Source: Brachionus koreanus
Taxonomy: Eukaryota > Rotifera > Eurotatoria > Ploima > Brachionidae
DNA length: 29,643 bases
Direction: 5' to 3'
Assembly: GCA_016987375.1 (NCBI GenBank)
Contig: PJRA01000196.1
Location: 2,271,305 to 2,300,947 of the forward strand
Position 1 is the first letter of the stretch. The number at the start of each line of letters is the position of its first letter. A model generated the notes under the pieces. It was not told the DNA's origin. It made no database searches and saw only the letters and a program-made list of their open reading frames with translations. The position numbers were made by a program, and so were the translations under genes. Shown piece after piece: positions 11,326 to 21,066 of the stretch.

Positions 11326-13615
11326 ATTTTTTATAATAATTCTAAATTATTTGGCAAGAAATAAGATCAGTGTAATTTTTTAGTATTAAATTTTCTAATA
11401 TCTTCTTTTGAGTAAACAATATGTTTTCTATAAAAAAATTTTTTATTTATTTTTCCTTTTTTATTTTATTCTAAACAATATTTTGAATGATGAGAAAAAA
11501 ATTTACAATCCGTAATTTTATACCTTTTCGATTATGATGTTAAATAATATATATATTTTTAGTTTTAGCTTTCAATTTTTTGCATTTCTATTTTTGCTGT
11601 AATAAGTTCGATGTGTCAGCTATTCAAAATGCAATCGGCCTCTCTTGTTCTGTAATTGATGGCATTGAATACTGTAATTATTTTATCTTTTTAAAACAAG
11701 CAAGAAATTATTTGGATTTGAGTTTTTTTTCTAATTAAAATTAAGGAGAAAAAATACATTTATTTGGACAAACCTTATATCATTATTAAAGATAGATAAA
11801 AAAGATTATTATAAAATTTAAACTAGAATAAAATAAAAAAAAAAATTCGTCAAAAGTAGTAATGGGTACCTTCATTATGTTGATGTTGGCCGTTTTGATG
11901 GCCACAAGGAAAAAATTCTTTTTTATTCTAACTTTTTTCTGCTATTATTATATTTGAAATTTTTTAAAGGTTTGTTTATAATCGGCATTCAAACAGGTCA
12001 ACATCAAGTTTCGGCAGTCCAGTGAGGGCACTGATGGATCTCAACACTAGTTAAAAGTTAAAAGATAAGATATTTTTAGTTGGTTTGTGGTTTTCTTTTA
12101 TAACTATAATAAAAATTGTTAATTAGTAAAACAGTAAAATTTAAAACTAGCTTGTACGCTTTTATTCCTTTCTTTTTTTCCTCGGTTCTTCTCCTACTAC
12201 ACATATTATTATCTGTGAAATCAATTTAATAATATTGTGGTATTCAAACTAGAATAGCTCTTATTTTGGAAAATTGAAGTTTATCACTAAATTTAATGAT
12301 TATGATTAAAAATTGTAATTAAAAAATTTTTTTACTATCTTTTAGCTTTAAAATTTACTAAAAATACAGTAAAATTTAAAACTAACCTACCTTTATTTTT
12401 CAAAGATTATTTTTTACATTTAGTGTACTATTCTTCTCTCAATATATTCATTGATGGAAGTTAGTTATTGCCTAAAATATAAAAAATCTGTGAGAATTAA
12501 GTCTTTCGTCAAATATAGAAAAAATTCCTAGACCATAATAAAACATACAGTAGCAAATTCCAATACAACCACTACTTTACTTTGTTCGTTTAATTATGCA
12601 ACAATCTTCATCATACATTTCTGCCGGCATTTTTCTTATCTGAATTCGATTTTTACTGTTATCTACTTCAGTATTCATTTAGAGACTGAGCATTTTTTTC
12701 TCCATTTGGCTCTCTTTGTTTCATGATATCCGATGGATCTAAAACCTTTTTGTAGCTTTTTTTAAATTTTGTTAGTCTTGTATTTCGAACTAAATATTTC
12801 CATTAGAGTTTTTTCTAATAATCTTTGTCTAACCAAAGAATCTGATGCTTCTCTGCCATTTGACAGTTTTCAGTTAGGAGCTAAAATTGGCGATCATATT
12901 TTGAGATTTTGGACGATCGTTGTATGAATTTGTTTGATTTTATTGACCAATAATAGCCCTTATTCATGATTTTGGCCTATTTAAGATCATTCCCTAATTT
13001 GGAATAGGATATACCTAATATCAAGAACTTCAATAATTTGTACACCTTTTTATTTTTATGAATTTTTTTTTTTAATTTTGAGACTATTATCTAATAGGTA
13101 ATTTTCTAATTTTAAAATATTTCGATATATTTTAAAGACTTTTACTAGTTCTGAAAATGCAACATAGATCAACATTCAAAGTTGCATCAATAGTTAAAGA
13201 CCACTAATGATGTGCAAAATCTCTCTAAAATGCACTGCATTCAAATTTGCCCAAATTTAAATTTTGCTAAATTTGCATTTTTACCAGAATGTTACTTTTT
13301 TGGATTTAAAAATAAAATGCTTCATTATTGTCATTAAATTTTGGCTTTAAAAACAAGTAAGCTAATCAAATATTAAATAAGAATCATCTTTAAAAAAATT
13401 TAGAAAAATATTTTTTTATTTTTAGGTAGCTCTTTAAATAACTTAAATTTTGCTTTAGTTATTTTAACCCTATGATTAAATTGGTTTTGTGAAATTTAGT
13501 ACAATAGAACAGAACAAAAAGTTAAAAAGTCTTATAACTATACTTTTAAAAGTCAAAAGCAAGTTCTGTAAAAACAACATGGTGCATCATTCAAAGTTGC
13601 ACTATTATCAACAAT
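11326..13615. other. Intergenic DNA, no gene supported
   Basis: AT-rich with moderately GC-richer patches at 11600-11690, 11860-12050 and 12540-12960, none with a convincing frame. The first contains a GATGGCATTGAATACTGTAA stretch that could be a retrotransposon 3' end. A short direct repeat, ACAGTAAAATTTAAAACTA, occurs near 12130 and 12366. CATTCAAAGTTGCA occurs near 13170 and again near 13589, just before the gap. Confidence 0.4.
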
Positions 13616-14030
13616 NNNNNNNNNNNNNNNNNNNNNNNNNNNNNNNNNNNNNNNNNNNNNNNNNNNNNNNNNNNNNNNNNNNNNNNNNNNNNNNNNNNNN
13701 NNNNNNNNNNNNNNNNNNNNNNNNNNNNNNNNNNNNNNNNNNNNNNNNNNNNNNNNNNNNNNNNNNNNNNNNNNNNNNNNNNNNNNNNNNNNNNNNNNNN
13801 NNNNNNNNNNNNNNNNNNNNNNNNNNNNNNNNNNNNNNNNNNNNNNNNNNNNNNNNNNNNNNNNNNNNNNNNNNNNNNNNNNNNNNNNNNNNNNNNNNNN
13901 NNNNNNNNNNNNNNNNNNNNNNNNNNNNNNNNNNNNNNNNNNNNNNNNNNNNNNNNNNNNNNNNNNNNNNNNNNNNNNNNNNNNNNNNNNNNNNNNNNNN
14001 NNNNNNNNNNNNNNNNNNNNNNNNNNNNNN
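13616..14030. other. Assembly gap (415 N)
   Basis: Run of undetermined bases. The size is not a round number, so it is probably an estimated gap. The 5' exons of the sushi-domain gene may lie in or before it. Confidence 0.99.
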
Positions 14031-14231
14031 TTAAATTTAAAATAATATTATTATTTTGAATTAATTTTTTTTCAATATTCTATTTTGCTAATCGCCGAAT
14101 CTGGCATAGTTTTCTGAATTTAATAAATAAAACATATTATATATAGTTAAAATTTATTAGAAAAATTTCTTCACAATAAAGTCTCACTCATAAATAAATA
14201 AAAAGTCTTTTTAATTTAAAAATGTTTTAAG

Positions 14232-15517
14232 CCGAATATGAATGTCTTGCTGGTCACGAATTTTTGAAAGATCAAACCAAAAGAAAGATCCTTTCAAACA
14301 ATGGAGAATTATTACAAAAGTTTACATGCAAACGTAAAATTTTAAAAGATAAAATTTAAAAAATCAACAAAAAATATTTAAGCACAAGGATGTAAAAATG
14401 GCGCATCTCCTTCAGCATCATCAATTGGCTCTAGTTTTAATATTGAATTTGTTTCGAAATATTGTGACCCGGCTTATTTAGCAGGATATTGTAAACCAGT
14501 AAGCTCTTATGTTGATTTCAAATGCAAAGATGGTTTTAGTTTAGACGAGCGATTCGGTAATTAAAAAATGATCTAAATTTTTGATTTTTATTTTAGTTAT
14601 TTCAAGGATTTTTGAAGGTTAAATGTCTCACAAGTTATCTCTGGGACACAATACCAATTTGTAAAAAGAACAAAGAAGGTAAGCAACAAAAATTACATTT
14701 GATTTTTTTTAAATTTAATAAAAAATTATAAGATAATTCTGATAATGTAAAAATTTCATTTCATTCCACACATGCAGGCACAAACTTGGTTTCGTATTCA
14801 AAATTATCTACTGAAATTCAATTTGTAAAATTTTGTTCAAAAAATTTTCCAACACCAAAAAATCATGACTATTCAAAAATTGTCTACAATTTAAAAAAGG
14901 CTTTTGATTCATCTTTTCAGCCAGATTCGTTCATTTCATTTGAATGTCTTCCAGGATATTTTATTCAAAATGGTAAAACTAGTCAAATGACTGTATGCAA
15001 TTTAAACGGATCATGGAGTTTAATTGAAAATTGTGAATTACATAAATGTCTTAGAAAAGTTCCCCAAAGACCACTTAATGGTCGCCGTTCAATCAAAATA
15101 TCTTTAACCCCAAAAAATCTTAGCAATTTTTCGGTCGTAAAATTTGCATGCAATGATCATTTTCAACTAAATGGGCATTCCGAGTCTTATTGTAAAAACT
15201 TTGAATGGGAAAATAAACCACCTAGCTGTGTGCTTAGAAAAAACTTATGCTTTGTTAGACCGCCGATATTTTTTCAAAAATCAGTAATAAAATCGTTGAC
15301 AAAAATTCGAACAAAATTCGAACATGATTATAGAAATTCGAGTAATTTAATACATTTTACTGAAGCTATGTATACATGCTTGCCAGGTTTTACTTTTGGA
15401 AATTTACATGATTTAAAATATGAATATTTTGACAGGCTATTTCAATACAAAAAAGTGCATTGTATTGGCGAAAATAAATGGGAATCAATACCTGAATGTC
15501 ATAGCAATAGGAAATAA
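14232..15517 (+). CDS. Sushi/CCP-domain protein, 5' end missing
   Basis: Four phase-compatible exons, 14232-14333, 14383-14556, 14607-14678 and 14778-15517, give 361 residues of a protein built from complement control protein modules. Each shows the typical order of Cys, hydrophobic F.C..G(F/Y), Cys, and a final W.....C. Examples are FKCKDGFSL..VKC..YLWDTIPIC, FECLPGYFI..TVC..GSWSLIENC, FACNDHFQL..YC..FEWENKPPSC and YTCLPGFTF..VHC..NKWESIPEC. Four modules look complete and one N-terminal module is partial. No signal peptide or membrane anchor is seen. The first visible exon begins mid-module, so the start must lie upstream, probably in the gap. CCP modules usually mediate extracellular binding; the partner is unknown. 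Confidence 0.82.
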
Positions 15518-15518
15518 A
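15513..15518 (+). promoter_or_regulatory. AATAAA overlapping the stop codon of the sushi gene
   Basis: The stop codon TAA (15515-15517) is embedded in an AATAAA hexamer. It may serve as polyadenylation signal, giving an extremely short 3' untranslated region. I see no better hexamer in the next hundred bases. Confidence 0.35.
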
Positions 15519-15904
15519 ATTAACAATTTCAAAATATTTGCAAAACTGATCTCTTCAGTTGAAAATAGTTTAAATAATTTTTGGAATTGTGAATTTTAGA
15601 AAAAAATAGTATAAAAAAAATTGATAATTAATTTTTGACTTTATTTAATTTAATAATAACAGTTAATTGTTATAAAATTTTTTTTTTTTAATTCTTTATT
15701 TAGATATGTTGAGATCTGGCGGCTCACGGTTATAGCACAAATAATAAAAATAATAATTTTAAATTATGACTTTATTAATATTGACCACTTCTAGCCTAAA
15801 CAAAAAAAGAAATAATAAAGAATAATACAAAAAAGTAATTAATTAGTTTTTGACTCTTTCATGATATTTATATTTATATAGTTATAATAATAATGTGTCT
15901 AATA
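15519..15904. other. Intergenic DNA, no gene seen
   Basis: AT-rich spacer between the sushi gene and the retroelement fragment. Confidence 0.5.
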
Positions 15905-16625
15905 TTTGAGATTTGCTAAACGCATTATTTCATAGTATTGCACTGTGAAACTATAGACATCTTAAGCTAGAATCGTTGGCTAGAGTCGGTATTATAATTA
16001 TTGAGAGAACTACAACATAATATTCAACGGTTAAATTTAGTTAAACTAAATTGACAAAACAATCCCGATATAGTAGACTATTTTATTTCTACCGACATTA
16101 TCCAGTCTGTTTTTGGGTTGATCGAACTTCCATTTATTTACTTCTAGGTTTGATAGAAAATTTCGCTTTGATTCACATGTTTTTAGCTGCGAGCAAATGT
16201 GATGCTTTAGTCCCCTAACTCCTCCACTTGGTTCTTCATTATTCACTGAACTCATAAGTTCCGCATCGTAAAACCAATCGACATAATTATATATGTTTTG
16301 AATTTAATAAATTTAATAAAATTGAATCAGATATTCACGCTGCCGCCTTTCTTTAAGAATTTCTAGTCCCAAATTAGCATGCCTTGACTTATAATTCAAA
16401 CTTCTTATTTGGGGAACAAGTTTCGTTGCTCGTCTTTGTACTTGTTCTGGTCTAAATATATCCTATCCTTTTTTATATGATAGTTCAAAGTTATAATCAA
16501 TATTAATGCAATGTAGCAGGCCAAGATCTAAACCTTGAAGAACTACGCACATTTCCTTTAGAGTTTTATAGATGTGGCCTAACACATAGTATTCTTGATG
16601 CGGTATTTCAAAAGTTATTTTAATT
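15905..16625 (-). mobile_element. Decayed non-LTR retrotransposon, 3' part
   Basis: On the minus strand, remnants typical of the C-terminal end of a CR1/Jockey-like reverse transcriptase appear in order across frames. They are VRPHL (about 16580), RPEQVQRRATKLVPQIRSL and NLGLEILKERRQRE (about 16460-16335), then RNFLSNLEVNKW (about 16165-16130). Stops and frameshifts break it. The 3' flank down to about 15905 is repeated in inverted orientation at 8407-8505 and ends toward an ATTATTATTATA-type tail. The clade is not certain. Confidence 0.8.
16040..16620 (-). pseudogene. Reverse transcriptase C-terminal fragment
   Basis: Multiply frameshifted remains of the thumb/connection region that follows the polymerase core in non-LTR retrotransposons. 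The VQRRATKL block is the clearest signature. There are no catalytic residues in the window, and the upstream part is absent. Confidence 0.78.
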
Positions 16626-17522
16626 TATTTTGGATTTTTACACAAAATATAGTTATTTTTTGGTCAAATTTAAAGTTTTTTTTAATTTAAAATTTTAAGC
16701 TGTAAGAATTAAGAAATCTGAGAAAATATCCATAATTTCAAATTTCAATTTTTCTGAAATAAACAAAAAAAACAAAAAATTTGAAAATGAAAATATAAAA
16801 AAATATTTTCAAAAAACAATGGAAATTAAAATAAAATGTCTAGTTCAGTCAATAATACAACCAAAGACGCTGAAGCATTACCAAAAAACAAGAGTTTTCA
16901 TACAACAAATAGACTTGTCATCAGGATGCAAAAAAAAAACTTATTTTTTGAGGTAAAAAGCGGTGAGACAAGTGGCAAAATTCGTATCTGATAACGAACA
17001 TTCAAGTCATCCGGTCGAACAAGAGTCACTGGGCTTGTCTAACCAAATGTGGAAAAAATTAAAAAATTTAGTGTCATAAATAAAAAAGAGATTTTTTTTA
17101 ATTTTTATTGTTATTTTAATCAATGTGTCAAATAATAAAAAAAGTGTTTTTTTATATTTTCATGCATTTTTTTTATTTTTTGTGGTTATTCTAATAAAAT
17201 TTGGGTTTTTTTTTATTGAAAATTTGTGGTATTCTAACTAAATTTCTAGTTTTAAAATAATTCAATTCTTTTTTTGATACCAAAACCATTCACTTTGGTA
17301 ACTAGGTTAGTTTTACATGCATAAAAAGTCACTACTTATTTAAATAACTTATTTTACTTAATCCTTTTTATTTTTCTTTTTAATTAAAATTTTATTTTAT
17401 TAAACTCTATTTTGAATTTTTACATTTTATTCTAAAAAGCTATTTAGCTCTGCACAGATAAACAAATAAATAAATAAATAAAATAAGAATTATGATTACA
17501 TGAAATGACTGTTTATTTATTG
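16626..17522. other. Intergenic DNA around the degraded frames
   Basis: Apart from the frames at 16836-17080 this stretch is AT-rich, with a short (AAAT)n run at about 17461-17483. Nothing else is supported. Confidence 0.4.
16836..17080 (+). other. Two short frames of protein-like composition, possible degraded gene
   Basis: An ATG at 16836 opens a 51-codon frame (MSSSVNNTTKDAEALPKN...). It runs into a run of ten A and then a stop at about 16991. Another frame, overlapping its end, reads VRQVAKFVSDNEHSSHPVEQ and ends near 17080 in WKKLKNLVS and a stop. Base composition is richer than the surroundings. No family is recognised. It could be a frameshifted small gene, a sequencing error in the A run, or chance. 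Confidence 0.25.
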
Positions 17523-17528
17523 TTTATT
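17523..17528 (-). promoter_or_regulatory. Polyadenylation signal of TMEM138
   Basis: AATAAA on the minus strand about 27 bases behind the stop; a second hexamer follows shortly after. Confidence 0.6.
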
Positions 17529-17554
17529 GTACAAAAAAAATATTAATAGCAAAT

Positions 17555-18213
17555 TTAATTTCTTCTCTCAAATTCTTTTCTCAACCATTCTGAGTCTTCA
17601 TAAAATCTGGAATCACTAAGTCTGTAAGCCGTTCGCTTATAGATGTAATAATAGAATATGGCACATAGTCGCTGTAGAACGTAAAGTACAATTTGACCGG
17701 GATTCCAGACAAAACTAAATGGATTTTCCCATCGATCTATCTTTTAATATTTAAATTTTAAAATAATTTTTTGATTTTTTTCCAATTTTGAAAAAATAAC
17801 TAACCAAAGTCCATATCTGAAAAGCTAACATTAAAAGCACATAAAACAATGTGAGTATCCAAACACTTTTGAATTTCCACATCATGTAGCGGGTCAAACC
17901 GGCCTGAGCCATATATGTATTGGTTAACATAATTGAAACAAGTAATGCTGAAAACAGAACACACAGAACCTGTGCACTAAGATTGAAATTATTAATAAAA
18001 CATGATTTTATAAGATGTTAAAAGTTACATGTAAATAACCAGCAAAGCAATAGGAATGTGAACTAAAAATTCACTGAATGAGTTAACTAAAAAGTCTATG
18101 AATAAAAAAAAAAGGAGTGCATATAATAATGGTGAATATTTGGGCACGATTGCGGCCATTCGCGTTGTTTTTACGGGCACATTGGTAGACGGGTCTTCTT
18201 TATTTAAGTCCAT
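17555..18213 (-). CDS. TMEM138: Transmembrane protein 138 (ciliary membrane protein)
   Basis: Three exons, 18213-18029, 17976-17805 and 17740-17555, with introns of 52 and 64 nt, give 180 residues against about 162 in human. The extra length is a polar N-terminus before the first membrane segment. Family features are [10 protein letters not shown] (41-50), [14 protein letters not shown]-like [20 protein letters not shown], and the C-terminal [20 protein letters not shown] followed by [13 protein letters not shown]. About four membrane helices are visible. The protein is required for cilium assembly, and human mutations cause Joubert syndrome. Its start lies 76 bases downstream of an X-box. 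The call rests on remembered family sequence but is strong across all exons. Confidence 0.93.
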
Positions 18214-18812
18214 TTTGAATTTGAATATGAATTTATCGAAAATTCATTTTTAGTATTAAAGAATTTAAAAAAAAATTAAAACACATCTAGTTGCCATGAC
18301 AACCAATTATTTAAATCTTTTTAATTTAATTTATAGAAATCTTTTTTGACAGAATTAATTTCACGAAAAGACTTCCTTGGGTTTATTTGATCTACTTTAC
18401 AACAGCATTACAGAAAAACTATTTGAATGTTTTTCTAGAGCCCTTATTTTTATTTTAAACTTAAAATAAACAGGATTTAAAGAAAGAATTAAAAATTTCA
18501 GAAATGTAAACTCACATAATTAATTTTTTAAGATTGAAGCTTTTTCGCTTAATTTTACTTAAAATGTTTTAGACAACAATTAAATAGTTTTAACTCTTTT
18601 TCTTTTAAAAACATGTCTGATATTTTTTCATTGGCAAAACCATTTAAATCTTTGGAATTTTTTGTTTTGCTTTTAAAAATTTTTGGAGCACACAACTTTG
18701 AGGGTTCTAAATTTTAGTCAACGAATAAAATTCAATCAAATAAAGCTTAAACACCTGTATAAATTAAATATTGTTTCATTTAAAAACGATATAAACAAAA
18801 TTTTCAAATAGA
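18214..18812. promoter_or_regulatory. Shared promoter region between TMEM138 and a divergent gene
   Basis: The 599 bases between two divergent start codons contain the X-box and otherwise AT-rich sequence. No coding segment is seen. A bidirectional promoter is inferred from the layout. Confidence 0.5.
18290..18303. promoter_or_regulatory. X-box (RFX-factor site)
   Basis: GTTGCCATGACAAC is a near-palindromic 14-mer matching the RFX X-box (RYYNYY-N(1-3)-RRNRAC), directly followed by a CCAAT pentamer at 18303-18307. It sits 76 bases upstream of TMEM138 and about 510 bases upstream of the divergent 127-aa gene. RFX factors drive ciliary genes in animals, so the position is meaningful. Confidence 0.8.
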
Positions 18813-19706
18813 ATGAACTACCGGGTAGAATCAAACGAAAAGCTAAACGACGACTCGTTCTTTATTAAAAAACCAGTTGATTTCAGATATTTGCTTAAGA
18901 ATTATGATCCAAGTTTAATAAAGCATCGTTTACCAAATGTTATCTTCACAGGTATGCATTATTATATTATTTTACTAAGCAATTAATTATTTTACTAATA
19001 TATAATGTCCGATATATTTTATTTTACTAAGCAATTAATTTTTTAAGGTCCAAATACATTGTATAATCAAAGAGTTTCAATGTTTGACTATCCGCATGAG
19101 ATTGGTATTGGCAAAGCATCTTCGCTCAGATCATTGGACATAAAATATTTGACAAGGTAATGTATGCTTAATAAAATAAATATTCAAATTAAAAATTATC
19201 AAGTTTAGAGTTTATTTTTGAGAATTTATCTCAAATTATTAAAAAATTGTAAAATAAAAAAAAAATGTAAAAAAAAATTATCAGTAAAAATAATTAAAAG
19301 TTATCCAAATTCTCAAATTTTTTATTATTTTTTTTTAATAACTAAAATTTATGCATAGTAGAAAAATTAAATTGGCGTACAGCATACGCCTCTTCATTGA
19401 ATAACTTTTGGTTGAAATTTTAATGTGTAGAAAACTCTATGAAAAATAGTGTTATGTATTAGTTGAGCCAATTTAACTTTTTTTTGCTCGAAGGTTTAAA
19501 TGTTTAGAAATGATGCTTTGATAACGAGAAAATTTTGGTTTTAAACATATTTTAAAATTAAATCTAAAAGGGGACAAAGTGGTGCACTTATTAAGCAACG
19601 AAGAGACATTCCTGGAGAAATAGGCTGGTCGGCAAATTATTTCAAAAATTTTTACACCGGATCTCAATCATTTACAAGACCGAATTCAAATTATGTACCA
19701 AGATGA
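18813..19706 (+). CDS. Unassigned 127-aa protein, candidate ciliary protein
   Basis: Three exons, 18813-18951, 19048-19156 and 19571-19706, join in matching phases (1 and 2) with GT-AG introns of 96 and 414 nt. They give a complete 127-residue polar protein without signal peptide or membrane segment. Blocks that look conserved are VDFRYLLKNYDPS, SMFDYPHEIGIGKASSLRS, RRDIPGEIGWSANYF and a C-terminal FTRPNSNYVPR. Short proteins rich in Tyr, Pro, Trp and basic residues occur among ciliary microtubule inner proteins. That resemblance, plus the divergent position to TMEM138 and its X-box, suggests a ciliary role, but I cannot name the family. The 414-nt second intron holds a small TTAA-flanked insertion. 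An additional small exon there is possible but not needed for phase. Confidence 0.72.
18966..19040. repeat. Short direct repeat inside intron 1 of the 127-aa gene
   Basis: ATTTTACTAAGCAATTAATT is present at about 18968-18987 and again at 19021-19040, the second copy running into the splice acceptor. TTACTAAG resembles a branch-point sequence, so the duplication may have doubled the branch region. Confidence 0.6.
19371..19472. mobile_element. Small TTAA-flanked element in intron 2
   Basis: ATTGGC at 19371 and GCCAAT ending at 19472 form short inverted ends, each bordered by TTAA, as expected of a piggyBac-type target duplication. Near the left end is a hairpin, GGCGTA..TACGCC (19374-19390). 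The inverted ends are only six bases and the region is AT-rich, so chance is possible. Confidence 0.35.
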
Positions 19707-19729
19707 ATTTTAAAAAATTAAACATCAAA

Positions 19730-19735
19730 TTTATT
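19730..19735 (-). promoter_or_regulatory. Polyadenylation signal of VKOR gene
   Basis: AATAAA on the minus strand about 44 bases behind the stop. It lies between two convergent genes whose stops are only 72 bases apart. Confidence 0.55.
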
Positions 19736-19778
19736 TTATAAAAATTTCAATTAATTTCAATTATCAAATTTTTTTTCT

Positions 19779-20420
19779 TTAATTTTCCTTTTGTTCTTTT
19801 GATTTGGACTTGAATTTTTTAATAAAACTATAATGTCTATAGTTGAATATTAATAATAACGCATTTATTAAGTACAAACTACCACATACAATGCAAAAAT
19901 CTTTTAGTACATAATGCAAAATGTATGCCAAATATAATGAGCCAAAATTTGCCATTAAACTTAGAACAAGCTGTAGTTTGAGAGCAGTCAAATTGTTCCT
20001 GTATAGTACTAGAAAAATGAATCCAATCAATCAAAAAATCTAAATAAAAATGTTCGACTTACATAGCAAAAGCTGAATAATATAAAATATTAGACCATAA
20101 ATACTATTTGGTTGGTTTAAAAAGCTGTCTTCAGGAAGCAGTCCAAATCCTTTCCCATACCTTGAAATTTTTGTTTTAAATGCCGATATTATGGAATTAA
20201 CTTACTTTGAACTAAACACTTTAGAACAGCTCATGTATCCATCAATGTCACATAAAGCAACATAATTTTTGTCTTTAAATTTGAAAATTTCCACTTTTAA
20301 AGCATATAAGCATACAATAATACCGGTAATGCAAAGAAATGAAAGTATTATTTCAAGTCTTTTTGAGATCTTTAAATATTTTTTGTACTCTTTCTTGTCG
20401 ACTGATGATTTATCAATCAT
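19779..20420 (-). CDS. VKORC1: Vitamin K epoxide reductase, VKORC1/VKORC1L1 type
   Basis: Endoplasmic-reticulum membrane enzyme that reduces vitamin K epoxide and quinone for gamma-carboxylation. Exons are 20420-20206, 20160-20063 and 20008-19779, with introns of 45 and 54 nt, giving 180 residues. ALCDIDGYMSCSKVFSS holds the lumenal loop cysteines 57 and 65. KYGKGFGLL and NQPNSIYGLIFYIIQLLL are the conserved segments around TM2. GSLYLAYILHYVLKDFCIVC carries the active-site CXXC (143-146). The Lys-rich tail resembles an ER retrieval signal. The second acceptor (TTTTTCTAG) was chosen because a nearer AG would put a stop in frame. The start is the first ATG giving the family-like N-terminus. Features of both VKORC1 and VKORC1L1 are present, so the paralogue is not decided. 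Confidence 0.93.
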
Positions 20421-20990
20421 TTCTTCTTTAATATTAAAATTGTTGATTTTGGTTAACAAAAATCAGATGACTAGCTTTCTATCTAGGCAATTTAAAATTT
20501 GGCTTTGTTCTCTTTATGAATTCTAATTTTATTATTTGACTAATTTTTCAATTTGAAAAAAATTAAAGTTATTTTAATTTGTCTTATTTTGTGAATAAAT
20601 TATTTTAGCAACTATTTTGAATTTATATTAAAGCCATAAATTCGATATTTATTTTTATTTTTATTTTTAATAAGTGGAGACAAATTTTGGAATCAAAAGT
20701 AAGCTAACAAAGTGAAATCATGACCAATTCAATAAAGCTTTGATATTAAAAAACAATTTTTCCAGTTAAAAATAAAATAACTAAAAAATCATCTTATTTT
20801 TATAGTTTAAATAGATGTATGCATACCTTAATTCACAAAAAGATTTTAGAAATAAGATAAACTAAAAATAAATGATATATTGGTCAACTAATATTTAAAA
20901 AATTTACAAGTCTTAAATTTTATTATTATAATAATACCGAAATTAAACTAAAAAATTAAAATTCTTAAAATTTTCATATGGTTTTTTTTT
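20421..20990. other. Intergenic DNA, no gene seen
   Basis: AT-rich upstream region of the VKOR gene. No exon or repeat could be supported. Confidence 0.5.
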
Positions 20991-20991
20991 A

Positions 20992-20997
20992 TTTATT
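20992..20997 (-). promoter_or_regulatory. Polyadenylation signal of the small secreted-protein gene
   Basis: AATAAA on the minus strand 70 bases behind the stop at 21067. Confidence 0.5.
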
Positions 20998-21066
20998 AAA
21001 TTTGATTCAAATAAGAGCTCAAAAAAATTCAGTTTAACAAAATTGATCATATTTAATAATTTTCTA

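Noticed and set aside
12540..12960. GC-richer stretch considered as exons
   Set aside because: Both strands were read; frames are broken every few dozen codons and no splice-compatible chain or family motif emerges.
13489..14034. Apparent 181-codon frame
   Set aside because: Most of it is read through the N gap and it starts with GTG; only about 42 real codons remain and they look non-coding.
19473..19667. 64-codon minus-strand frame
   Set aside because: Antisense to the last exon of the 127-aa gene, which joins in phase with two upstream exons.
20009..20030. Extension of the last VKOR exon upstream to a TTG
   Set aside because: A TGA precedes it in frame and the TTTTTCTAG acceptor at the 20008 boundary gives the family-typical QLLL-LLYRNN junction.
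20269..20526. 85-codon plus-strand frame
   Set aside because: Antisense shadow of VKOR exon 1, whose family motifs are clear on the other strand.
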